A stretch of 62,562 nucleotides of DNA from Castellaniella sp049673105 (lineage in GTDB: Bacteria; Pseudomonadota; Gammaproteobacteria; Burkholderiales; Burkholderiaceae_B): NCBI RefSeq assembly GCF_049673105.1, contig NZ_JBATXG010000018.1, forward strand, positions 1-62,562. The letters are read 5' to 3'. This document shows, piece after piece, positions 50,581 to 58,824 of the stretch. Each line of letters starts with the position of its first letter. Position 1 is the first letter of the stretch. The notes under the pieces were generated by a model. The model was not told the DNA's origin. It made no database searches and saw nothing but the letters and a program-made list of their open reading frames with translations. The position numbers and the translations under genes are program-made.

Positions 50581-52691
50581 GCAGGACTCCCGCCGATGAC
50601 CGATGTAATCTTGATCATACGATCTTCAGGAATTTCGGCGCTGGACAACACGGCCATATGCGGCAGGTGATGACGCAGGAAACGTGACAAAGAGGCCCGC
50701 AGCACGGGCGGCACGACCAGTACCGGCGCATTGCCCCGGTCTTCCTGTTCCTGCGCCAGACGCTGGGCTTCGCTCAATAGATTGTCCGCCAGGCCGGGTT
50801 CCAGCGCCCCATTGGCGCCCAAGGCCTGCATCAGCACCCGTTCCAGACGGGCATCCAGACCGATGACGCGCAGTTCTTCTTCGCCTGCGAACCAATGCTG
50901 AACAATCGCGCGGCCCAATCCCACCCGCACCTGCGCCAGCAGTTCGTCCTGGTTGGGGCCGGTGCCGGCGGGATTGAGGCCGGCCAGGCGCGGCGCATGG
51001 TCGGTGATGACTTCCAGGATGGTGCGCATGTCGCGGATAGGCACATCCTCGTCCAGCAGGCTGCGCAGCAGGGTCTGCAGCTGCGGCAAGGTGATGGTCT
51101 TGGGCACCAGGTCTTCGATGAGCTTGGGCACATCGCGAGAGACATGATCCAGCAGTTGCTGGGTTTCCTGCCGGCCCAGCAGTTTCGCCCCGTAGCGGTG
51201 CATCAGATGATTGAGGTGCGTCGCCACCACCGTGGCCGTGTCCACCACGGTATAGCCGGCGATCTGCGCCTGTTCGCGCAAAGAAGGATCAATCCAGACC
51301 GCAGGCAGACCAAAGGCCGGGTCCTGAGTGGTCGTGCCCGGCAGCGGACTGGTGACGCCGCCCGGATTGATCGCCAGCCACTGCCCGACCTGCGCGACGC
51401 CCTTGCCGATTTCCACCCCGAATAGCAGGATGCGATAGTCGGTGGGTTTGATCTCTAGATTGTCGCGGATATGCACCACGGGCGGCAGAAAGCCCATTTC
51501 CTGGGCGAATTTTTTCCGCAGGCTGCGGATGCGATGCAGCAGTTCGCCGCTTTGCTGGTGATCGACCAGAGAAATCAGGCGGTAGCCGACCTCCAGGCCC
51601 AGCGGGTCGACGGGCGAGACATCATCCCAGCTGGCCTCGGCTGCAGCCGCCACCGCGGCGGACTGTTCCTGATCGGGACGGCTGGCCGCCAACTGCAGAT
51701 CACGCTGCTGGCGTTTCAACAAGGCCCAGCCGCCGCCGCCAATGATGGCCGCCAACAACAGAAAGGCCACGTGCGGCATGTTGGGGATCAGGCCCATCAG
51801 GGTCAGGATGCCTGCCGTGATGAACATCACATTAGGATTGGAGAACAGCTGTCCCAGCATCTGCTGGCCGACGTCTTCGTCGGTCGCCACGCGCGACACC
51901 ACGACACCGGCGGCGGTGGAAATCACCAGCGCCGGGATCTGCGCCACCAGACCGTCGCCGATGGTCAGCAAGGTGTAGACCGTGCCGGCGTCGCCCACCG
52001 ACATATCGTGCTGCGCGACGCCGACGATCAGGCCGCCGATGATGTTGATCACCATGATCAGCAGACCGGCGACCGCATCCCCCCGCACGAATTTACTGGC
52101 GCCGTCCATGGCGCCGTAGAATTCGGCTTCCTGGCTGACTTCCGCGCGCCGCTTGCGAGCTTCGTCCTCGCCGATCAGGCCGGCGTTCAGATCGGCATCG
52201 ATGGCCATCTGCTTACCCGGCATGGCATCCAGCGTGAAGCGCGCGCCGACCTCGGCGATCCGCCCGGCGCCCTTGGTGATCACGATGAAGTTGATGATCA
52301 CCAGGATGATGAAGACCACGATCCCGACCGCAAAATTTCCGCCGACCAGGAAATGCCCGAATGCCTCGATCACCTGACCGGCGGCATCCGGGCCTTTGTG
52401 GCCATTCAACAGCACGACACGAGTGGAGGCGACGTTCAGCGACAGACGCAACAAGGTCGCGAACAGCAGGACGGACGGGAAGGCGGCGAAATCCAGGGGT
52501 TTGCGGGTGAACATCGCCACCAGCAGGATCATGACCGACAGGGAAATATTGAAGGTGAACAGCAGATCCAGGATGAACGGCGGCAAGGGCAGAATCATCA
52601 TGGCCAAGACCATGAGGATCAGGACAGGCCCAGCCAGCAGACGGGCATGCCCAAAGCCTTGGTTCTTAAGAAAATCCAGGAAACTATTCAT
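50577..52691 (-). CDS. flhA: Flagellar export gate protein FlhA
   Basis: A 704-residue export-gate protein with eight predicted membrane segments in its first 330 residues and a large cytoplasmic domain that receives chaperone-substrate complexes. Family signatures are clear: NISLSVMILLVAMFT, RLSLNVASTRVVLL, GDAVAGLLIMVINIIGG, and the cytoplasmic loop with KGAGRIAEVGARFTLDAMPGKQMAIDADLNAGLI (by position, residues about 141-175). Its start overlaps flhB and its end overlaps flhF by 4 bases each. Confidence 0.97.
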   Translation of the reverse strand: MNSFLDFLKNQGFGHARLLAGPVLILMVLAMMILPLPPFILDLLFTFNISLSVMILLVAMFTRKPLDFAAFPSVLLFATLLRLSLNVASTRVVLLNGHKGPDAAGQVIEAFGHFLVGGNFAVGIVVFIILVIINFIVITKGAGRIAEVGARFTLDAMPGKQMAIDADLNAGLIGEDEARKRRAEVSQEAEFYGAMDGASKFVRGDAVAGLLIMVINIIGGLIVGVAQHDMSVGDAGTVYTLLTIGDGLVAQIPALVISTAAGVVVSRVATDEDVGQQMLGQLFSNPNVMFITAGILTLMGLIPNMPHVAFLLLAAIIGGGGWALLKRQQRDLQLAASRPDQEQSAAVAAAAEASWDDVSPVDPLGLEVGYRLISLVDHQQSGELLHRIRSLRKKFAQEMGFLPPVVHIRDNLEIKPTDYRILLFGVEIGKGVAQVGQWLAINPGGVTSPLPGTTTQDPAFGLPAVWIDPSLREQAQIAGYTVVDTATVVATHLNHLMHRYGAKLLGRQETQQLLDHVSRDVPKLIEDLVPKTITLPQLQTLLRSLLDEDVPIRDMRTILEVITDHAPRLAGLNPAGTGPNQDELLAQVRVGLGRAIVQHWFAGEEELRVIGLDARLERVLMQALGANGALEPGLADNLLSEAQRLAQEQEDRGNAPVLVVPPVLRASLSRFLRHHLPHMAVLSSAEIPEDRMIKITSVIGGSPA

Positions 52692-53851
52692 GAGGAGAAG
52701 ACGTGAGCCGGTTCAGAGCGATGTTGCGGATCGAGTTCGGGCGGGACCGGCAGAGCTTGCGGCGCCTGCGGCAGTGTACCCGAGCCTTGCTCCCAGGTAC
52801 GGACCTGATACACCCAGGCCAGGACTTCCGCCACGGCAGAATACAGGGCGGCGGGGATTTCCTGGTCCAGGTCGACGTGATGATATAAAGCGCGGGCCAG
52901 CGGCGGGGCTTCCAGTTGGGCCACCCGATGGTCCTGCGCCAGTTGACGGATCTGCGCGGCGATCAGGCCGGCGCCCTTGGCCACCAGCACCGGAGCCCCT
53001 CCCCGCCCTTCGTCATAGCGCAGGGCAACGGCATAGTGGGTCGGGTTGGTGATGACGACGTCGGCATCGGGTACCGCCGTCATCATCCGCCGTCTGGCCA
53101 TGCTGCGCTGCTGCTGGCGAATGCGGCCCTTGACGTGGGGGTCGCCTTCGGAGTCCTTGTTTTCCTGTTTGAGATCTTGGCGGGACATGCGCAATTGCTT
53201 GGCGTGATTCCAGAGCTGCCAGGGAACGTCGACCAGCACCAGGATGACCAGGGTCGAGGCGATCAGCAGGCAGCACATGGCCACCAGCGTAATCCCGCGG
53301 GCCAGCGCGTCGTTCAGCGACATATGTGGCAAGGACAGCATATCGGGCAGATACGCCCAGATGACTTTGACGGCGACAAAGCCGATCAGCGCAGCCTTGG
53401 CCAGGGTTTTGATCAGTTCGATCGCGGTCTGCGCCTGGACAAACCGTTTCATGCCTTTCAGGGGATTGAGACGTTCCAGCTTGGGTTCCAGCGCTTTGCT
53501 GGAGATCAGAAAGCCCCCCAAAGCGACAGCTGAAAAAACCCCCACGACCATCAACAGGCCGAAAATCGGCAGCACCAATCGCAGACCCTGCCAGGCCGAC
53601 TCGCCCGCGACGTTCAGCATGACCTGGGTATCGTGCGTGACCCGGGTGTCAAACCACAGACCGCTGCGCACCACCCCTTCCAGCGTGAAAAACAGGTTGC
53701 TGCCCAGAAACCAGAGCGCCCCGATCCCGCAGATCACCGCCAGAAAAGAACCGAGTTCCCGCGAACGCGCAACCTGGCCTTCGTCCCGCGCCTTTTGCAG
53801 GCGCTGGGGCGAGGCTGGTTCGGTTTTTTCGAGATCGCTATCCTCGGCCAT
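52688..53851 (-). CDS. flhB: Flagellar export switch protein FlhB
   Basis: A 387-residue export-gate protein whose self-cleavage switches secretion from rod/hook to filament subunits. Four membrane segments lie in the first 210 residues. The auto-cleavage motif Asn-Pro-Thr-His is intact (269-272), followed by the switch domain (LVAKGAGLIAAQIRQLA, IPAALYSAVAEVLAWVYQ). It is the full-length counterpart of the short FlhB-like protein at 21.5 kb. It overlaps flhA by 4 bases and starts 94 bases after the upstream soluble chemoreceptor gene. Confidence 0.96.
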   Translation of the reverse strand: MAEDSDLEKTEPASPQRLQKARDEGQVARSRELGSFLAVICGIGALWFLGSNLFFTLEGVVRSGLWFDTRVTHDTQVMLNVAGESAWQGLRLVLPIFGLLMVVGVFSAVALGGFLISSKALEPKLERLNPLKGMKRFVQAQTAIELIKTLAKAALIGFVAVKVIWAYLPDMLSLPHMSLNDALARGITLVAMCCLLIASTLVILVLVDVPWQLWNHAKQLRMSRQDLKQENKDSEGDPHVKGRIRQQQRSMARRRMMTAVPDADVVITNPTHYAVALRYDEGRGGAPVLVAKGAGLIAAQIRQLAQDHRVAQLEAPPLARALYHHVDLDQEIPAALYSAVAEVLAWVYQVRTWEQGSGTLPQAPQALPVPPELDPQHRSEPAHVFSS

Positions 53852-53945
53852 CCTGGCAGCTATCCGGCGATGTTAAAACAGCCTGGATTGTAGTCTGCGG
53901 ACCGTGGATGGGAACAGCGGATAAAAGCGCAATACCCGCGACAAT

Positions 53946-55496
53946 TCAAGAGCTTGCCAGCTGAGCGACCGCCACGCCGACCGGTTCGGGCTGCCCGGCC
54001 TGCTCGAAACGCTGGTAATCCAGGCCGATACGCACCGCGCCCCAGCGCGTGCCGTTCAGTTCCACCGGAACGGACACATCGGTGATGATCTCGCCCGTAT
54101 CGCGCATATAGGTCTGGCACAGCACGCCGCCCCGGTTGCGGATGGCGCCCTGACTGATCTGATCGTCGAACAGGCGTTTATCGCGGCAATGCGCCGTATC
54201 GTGCGCCAGATCGCCGGTGGGCGGCTGCGAGTACCGGCGATTATGGGTCGGCGCATAGCCGTTCATGTCGATCAGAATCGCGTAGGAGCCATGTGGAATG
54301 CGCTCCAGGATGTCTTCCAGAATCTGCTGCAGCGCGCGGTCGAGTTTTTGGTCGTAGGCGACGTGATAGCGCGGCGGCTGGCTGCCCGGGATCTGGCGAT
54401 AGGCCTTGTCGAAGACGTCCAGGCCTTCGGCCTGCCCTTGGCGCAACAACGCCCCCGCCTGATCGCGCAAACGCCCAAGGCAGGATTCCAGATAATCAAA
54501 GGGCGTCGCCCCCGTGCGCCAGGCCGCCAGCATTTCCTGCAGGCTTTCGGTCTGATCGCGCACGCCATGCACCTGTTCGCGCATGGACTGCATGCGCTGG
54601 CGCAGCACGGCGCTATGATCCGCGATGAGCTCGATCGATGAGCTCATCGCCTGATTGGTGTCGTTGACCTGCGCTACCTGGTCGGCGACGCCATCCATCT
54701 GCGCCCCGATGGCGCTGAGCTCGCGCACCAAGGCGCCGAACTGCCCTGCAAAGTCGCCCACCAGCCCATCCGAAGCTTTCATGTCGGTATAGATGGCACG
54801 GCTTTGCTTTTCGGAATCGGAAACCAGCGTCAGGATTTCACCCGTGTGCTGCACGATGTCGCCGGTGGCGGCATTCACACGCTCGGCCAATTTTCCGACT
54901 TCGGTGGCGACCACGGCAAAGCCCTGCCCGGCATTGCCCGCCCTGGCGGCCTCTACACCGGCATTGAGCGCCAGCAGATGGGTCTGCAAGGCGATATCCT
55001 TGATCAGACGGGTCGTGTCTTCGACGGATCGCGCGCCGACGCTGAGCTGCGCGATGACCTGGGAAAAGCTCTGCATCTGGGACGTGACCCTGGCCACGCG
55101 CTGCTGCAGATCCGCCAGTTGATTCTGGGTAGTCTGCAGCCCGGTCAACTGAGTGCGAAAGACTTGGGTGGCCTGCATGACGGTATCGCTGGTCTGCTGC
55201 GACAGGCTGGCAATCTGCACTCCCTGTGCGGACAGGCTTTCGGCCTCGCTGGCCTGGGCCTGGGCCATGGTTTCGCAGGCCTGGGTATGCGCCTGCAAGC
55301 GGGCGGCATTGATCGCGATCCGGATGCTGGACTGACGCATCACCACCAGACGCTTGCGCAAGGTGGTCAGAAAAGAATCGACCGACCAAGACAGCGGATT
55401 CAGGGTCCAGGCCCTGTCATTCAGGGTGGCCCGCCCTCGACGCAATTGCCGCAACAGGCGCCCCAATCCAAAAACCCGCATTCGCCTCTGGTTCAT
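53946..55496 (-). CDS. Cytoplasmic chemoreceptor with C-terminal sensor-like domain
   Basis: A 516-residue chemoreceptor without membrane helices. The signalling coiled coil is in the N-terminal half (about residues 65-250), with a tip related to the standard one but changed (ALQTHLLALNAGVEAARAGNAGQGFAVVATEV in part). The C-terminal 160 residues form a Cache/PAS-like sensor candidate with THNRRYSQP, CRDKRLFDD, LCQTYMRDTGE and WGAVRIGLDYQ. The order (signalling part first, sensor last) and lack of HAMP mark it as an internal-state sensor; the ligand is unknown. ATG 55496 has a strong AGGAGG; the frame is open to 55535. It sits between cheZ and flhB. Confidence 0.9.
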   Translation of the reverse strand: MNQRRMRVFGLGRLLRQLRRGRATLNDRAWTLNPLSWSVDSFLTTLRKRLVVMRQSSIRIAINAARLQAHTQACETMAQAQASEAESLSAQGVQIASLSQQTSDTVMQATQVFRTQLTGLQTTQNQLADLQQRVARVTSQMQSFSQVIAQLSVGARSVEDTTRLIKDIALQTHLLALNAGVEAARAGNAGQGFAVVATEVGKLAERVNAATGDIVQHTGEILTLVSDSEKQSRAIYTDMKASDGLVGDFAGQFGALVRELSAIGAQMDGVADQVAQVNDTNQAMSSSIELIADHSAVLRQRMQSMREQVHGVRDQTESLQEMLAAWRTGATPFDYLESCLGRLRDQAGALLRQGQAEGLDVFDKAYRQIPGSQPPRYHVAYDQKLDRALQQILEDILERIPHGSYAILIDMNGYAPTHNRRYSQPPTGDLAHDTAHCRDKRLFDDQISQGAIRNRGGVLCQTYMRDTGEIITDVSVPVELNGTRWGAVRIGLDYQRFEQAGQPEPVGVAVAQLASS

Positions 55497-55775
55497 GTCG
55501 CCTCCTGCCCAAGCAGCCTGTTGACCGGCTGTCATGATGATCGGATTGTGCCGGCTTAGGGCCGACGGGACATCGGTTTCTTGCCTGGACTTCGGGCATA
55601 TTGAGTTTCGGAACTTACGCGGAACTTACACGCCGCCCCGGTGTGACATTCTCCAGGGAAAACCCCAGGGCGTCGGCGGCCCCCCAGGGGCCGTGGATCG
55701 TTCCCCACGTCGCCGCTTGCAGGCGGCTGCGATTTTGCAGGCTCCCAACAGTCCTCAAGGACTGTTGGGAGTCCA
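55497..55775. promoter_or_regulatory. cheZ-to-receptor intergenic region with direct repeat and hairpin
   Basis: This 279-base gap, the longest in the che-flh block, has no convincing gene. It holds a 13-bp hairpin next to the cheZ stop and a tandem direct repeat of cggaacttac (55609-55618 and 55620-55629, 11-base period) about 115 bases before the soluble chemoreceptor start. The 11-base period equals about one DNA turn, so a regulator could bind the same face twice. The middle is G+C-rich without clear promoter sites. Confidence 0.5.
55742..55771 (-). terminator. Strong hairpin directly after cheZ
   Basis: A perfect 13-bp stem (55742-55754, ctcccaacagtcc, with 55759-55771) and four-base loop start 5 bases after the cheZ stop on the minus strand. 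No T-run follows, so it may mark or protect the 3' end of the che transcript rather than terminate alone. Confidence 0.6.
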
Positions 55776-56423
55776 TCAGAATCCTAAACTCGACAAGAGG
55801 TCGTCGACTTGGTCCTGATTGGTCACGACGTCGTTCTTGCCCTGGGCATTGACCACCGGCCCATTGAGCAGCGTCTTGGTTTCTTCGCGTTTTTCAAGCG
55901 GCGCATTGTCGATCAGCACCTGCACCAATTCGCTTTCGATGGCGCCGATCACGCCCAGCATTTTCATGATGACCTGCCCGGTCAAATCCTGAAAATCCTG
56001 AGCCATGATGATTTCCATCAGATTGCTCTGGGAGGCCTGGGTTTTTTCCGGCACGCCTTTGATGAAGGTGCGAGTGTCATCCACCAAGGCACGGGCCTGA
56101 TCGAGCTCGACCGGATGGTCGAACCAGTCCTGCCAGCGAGCATCCAGGGCCTTGGCGTCCTTTTCCATGGATTCCTGCCAGGGCTGAACTTGTTCCGCCG
56201 CATTCAGCACCCGATTGGCCGCTTGCTCGGTCATCTGCGCGACGTAGTGCAGACGATCCCGGGCATCGGGAATGGCGTGCGCGGCGTCCTTGATGGCCTG
56301 ATCCAGCCCAAGATCGCGCATGTTTTCGCGCAACGAACGCGTCAGCTGCGCAATCCGGTGGATCAGATCGACCGGGGGCGCTTGCAGATCCAGATTGTCC
56401 GCCGAGGATTGTGCTTCCACCAT
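55776..56423 (-). CDS. cheZ: CheY-P phosphatase CheZ
   Basis: A 215-residue phosphatase that removes phosphate from CheY and ends the tumbling signal. The catalytic segment AQDFQDLTGQVI is intact, with Asp146 and Gln150 matching the active-site Asp and Gln of enterobacterial CheZ. The C-terminal helix VTNQDQVDDLLSSLGF is the CheY-binding tail. It follows cheY by 10 bases. CheZ occurs in beta- and gammaproteobacteria, consistent with the suggested origin. Confidence 0.95.
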   Translation of the reverse strand: MVEAQSSADNLDLQAPPVDLIHRIAQLTRSLRENMRDLGLDQAIKDAAHAIPDARDRLHYVAQMTEQAANRVLNAAEQVQPWQESMEKDAKALDARWQDWFDHPVELDQARALVDDTRTFIKGVPEKTQASQSNLMEIIMAQDFQDLTGQVIMKMLGVIGAIESELVQVLIDNAPLEKREETKTLLNGPVVNAQGKNDVVTNQDQVDDLLSSLGF

Positions 56424-56433
56424 GATCTGCCTC

Positions 56434-56817
56434 TCAGAGTTTTTCGAAGATTTTGTTCAGCTTTTCTTCGAGTGTTGCCGCCGTGAAGGGTTTGACCACA
56501 TACCCGCTGGCCCCGGCTTGGGCAGCGGCAATGATGTTTTCCTTTTTGGCCTCGGCCGTGACCATCAGCACCGGCAGATTGGCCAGATTCGGGTCGGCAC
56601 GGATGTTCTGCAGCATCGTCAGACCATCCATATTGGGCATATTCCAGTCCGAGACCACGAATTCAAAACCGCCGTTACGCAGTTTTTCCAGGCCCTGGAC
56701 GCCGTCTTCGGCCTCGTCGACGTTTTCATAGCCCAGGTCTTTCAGCAGGTTTTTGATGATCCGGCGCATCGTCGGAAAATCATCGACGACCAGAATTTTC
56801 AAGGTTTTTTGAACCAC
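56434..56817 (-). CDS. cheY: Chemotaxis response regulator CheY
   Basis: A 127-residue single receiver domain that binds FliM when phosphorylated. Numbered from the GTG start, all key residues fall where expected: Asp12 and Asp13 (VVDDF), the phosphorylation site Asp57 (VSDWNMP), Thr87, Tyr106 and Lys109 (GYVVKPF). The GTG at 56817 has GGAG 8 bases upstream and gives the exact family length; the upstream start at 56859 is rejected. It lies between cheB and cheZ. Confidence 0.97.
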   Translation of the reverse strand: MVQKTLKILVVDDFPTMRRIIKNLLKDLGYENVDEAEDGVQGLEKLRNGGFEFVVSDWNMPNMDGLTMLQNIRADPNLANLPVLMVTAEAKKENIIAAAQAGASGYVVKPFTAATLEEKLNKIFEKL

Positions 56818-56874
56818 GGATCGTTCTCCAATCAATAAATCAGGCAAGATAGGTGGCAAGCATCTGCCGTTTGT

Positions 56875-57942
56875 TCACACACGGTGCCCGTAGGCGCCCG
56901 CACTTTTCAAAATCAGTTCGCTGATGTCATCCAGCGGGACGGCTTCTTCGGCGGCCCCGATCAACAGGGCTTCGCGAGGCATGCCAAATACCACGCAACT
57001 GGCTTCGTCCTGGGCAAAAGTACGCGCCCCGGCCTGGCGCATGGCCAACAGCCCTTGGGCGCCGTCCTTGCCCATCCCCGTCAAAATAACGCCTACGGCG
57101 TTTTTCCCCGCCACCTGGGCTGCCGAATGAAACAGCACATCCACAGAAGGGCGATGACGATTCACGGGGTCAGTGTATTCAAGTTTGACCACATAATTGG
57201 CCCCGGAACGGGCCAGTTTCATGTGGGCGACTCCACCCGGCGCCAGGTAAACGTGTCCCGGCAATACCCGCTGCCCGTCTTCCGCCTCGTGCACCTGCAC
57301 CGCGCACAGGCCATCCAGGCGTTGCACAAAGGATTTGGTGAAACCCGCCGGCATGTGCTGCGTGATCATGATGGCGGGGCTATTGGCAGGCAGGGGTTCG
57401 AGCACCTGACGGATGGCCTCGGTTCCCCCGGTGGAGGAACCGATCATGATGAGCTTTTCCGTTGTGGAAAAATTCCCTGCCAGACGGGGCCGCGCCGGCG
57501 CATCGTCGGTACGCGCCATTCGGGGCTGCAGGCGGGCATGCGACGCGGCGCGGATTTTATCCGCAATCATGTCGCCGTATTCCAGCAGGCCGTCGCGCAA
57601 GCCGAGTTTGGGCTTGGTGACGAAATCCACCGCCCCCAGTTCCAGCGCCCGCAGAGTGACTTCGGAATTGCGTTCGGTCAGGGACGACACCATGACGACC
57701 GGCATGGGTCGCAGACGCATCAGCCGTTCAAGAAAATCCAGACCATCCATGCGGGGCATTTCGACGTCCAGCGTCAGCACGTCCGGATTATGCTGCTTGA
57801 TCAGTTCGCGGGCGATCAGGGGGTCGGGCGCGGTTGCCACGACCTCCAGGTCGGGCTGCGCATTGATGATTTCCGTCATCAGGCTGCGCACTAACGCCGA
57901 GTCATCCACGCACAAGACACGAATTTTTTTTGATTCAGCCAT
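56875..57942 (-). CDS. cheB: Chemoreceptor methylesterase CheB
   Basis: A 355-residue enzyme that removes methyl groups from receptor glutamates and deamidates glutamines, activated by phosphorylation from CheA. The receiver domain (residues 1-125) has Asp13/Asp14 and the phospho-site Asp59. The esterase domain (about 160-350) has the catalytic Ser170 (GSSTGG), His196 (TQHMPAG) and Asp293 (GMGKDG). The ATG at 57942 is chosen by domain start; the frame is open to 58167 through cheR. It starts 20 bases after cheR. No cheD gene is present between them. Confidence 0.96.
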   Translation of the reverse strand: MAESKKIRVLCVDDSALVRSLMTEIINAQPDLEVVATAPDPLIARELIKQHNPDVLTLDVEMPRMDGLDFLERLMRLRPMPVVMVSSLTERNSEVTLRALELGAVDFVTKPKLGLRDGLLEYGDMIADKIRAASHARLQPRMARTDDAPARPRLAGNFSTTEKLIMIGSSTGGTEAIRQVLEPLPANSPAIMITQHMPAGFTKSFVQRLDGLCAVQVHEAEDGQRVLPGHVYLAPGGVAHMKLARSGANYVVKLEYTDPVNRHRPSVDVLFHSAAQVAGKNAVGVILTGMGKDGAQGLLAMRQAGARTFAQDEASCVVFGMPREALLIGAAEEAVPLDDISELILKSAGAYGHRV

Positions 57943-57962
57943 CTCAGCAATGATTTCCAATA

Positions 57963-58808
57963 TCAGGCAAGGGCATAGACCGTCTGCCCTTGCAGGCGCA
58001 GGGATTTCGTCAGATACGTGAAGTTCTCGGAATGCCCTGCAAACATCAACCCGCCTGGCTTCAGCAAAGGCACGAAGCGTTCCAGAATTCTGGTCTGGGT
58101 GGGCTTGTCGAAATAGATCATCGTATTGCGACAGAATATCGCGTCGAACTTCTGGTTGATCGGCCAATGGGGCGCCACCAGATTCAATTCTTCGAATGTC
58201 ACCAGATTGCGGATGACGGGTTTGACCATCGCCATGCCGGCTTGCCGACCCGTGCCGCGCAAGAAATAGCGGCGCAGGAATTCTGGCGGGATGGGTTTGA
58301 TGCGGTCCAGCGTATAGACGCCCTTGCGCGCCTGCGCCAGTACCTGACGATCGATGTCCGTGGCCAGCACGGAAATACCGACGTCGGACTGGCCACAGGC
58401 ATCATGCAAGGTCATGGCCAGGGTATAGGGTTCTTCGCCGGAGGACGAGGCGCAACACCAGATGGAGATGGGCTTGTTTCGGGTACGCACGAAGTCGGCC
58501 AAAATCTGGAAGTGATGCTGCTCGCGGAAAAATGCCGTGTGGTTGATGGTAAAGGCGCTGATGAACCGATCCCACTCATCCGACTGAGGGTTTTGTTCCA
58601 GATGGTTCAGATAGTCGCGCACCGACCCCATGCCGGCATGATGCGCCCGCAGACCCAGTGTGCGGGCCGCCATGTCTTTTTTATGGTCGCCCAGCACGAT
58701 GCCTGCCCGCTTGTGCAGCACGTCGACAACCCGCCCAAGATCCTGCGCATCGGCCTTAGGCAAGGCCGGTTGCGAGAAATAAGAAGCGGATGCGGCATCA
58801 TCAATCAT
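57963..58808 (-). CDS. cheR: Chemoreceptor methyltransferase CheR
   Basis: A 281-residue enzyme that methylates receptor glutamates with S-adenosylmethionine, resetting sensitivity. The AdoMet-binding region IWCCASSSGEEPYTLAM and the motif FCRNTMIYFD are typical, and the small beta subdomain used to dock on receptor C-termini is present by position (about residues 165-200). A fitting docking peptide occurs on the chemoreceptor at 34-35.9 kb. It follows the chemoreceptor gene by 16 bases. Confidence 0.95.
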   Translation of the reverse strand: MIDDAASASYFSQPALPKADAQDLGRVVDVLHKRAGIVLGDHKKDMAARTLGLRAHHAGMGSVRDYLNHLEQNPQSDEWDRFISAFTINHTAFFREQHHFQILADFVRTRNKPISIWCCASSSGEEPYTLAMTLHDACGQSDVGISVLATDIDRQVLAQARKGVYTLDRIKPIPPEFLRRYFLRGTGRQAGMAMVKPVIRNLVTFEELNLVAPHWPINQKFDAIFCRNTMIYFDKPTQTRILERFVPLLKPGGLMFAGHSENFTYLTKSLRLQGQTVYALA

Positions 58809-58824
58809 GAACGGAACCCAAAAT

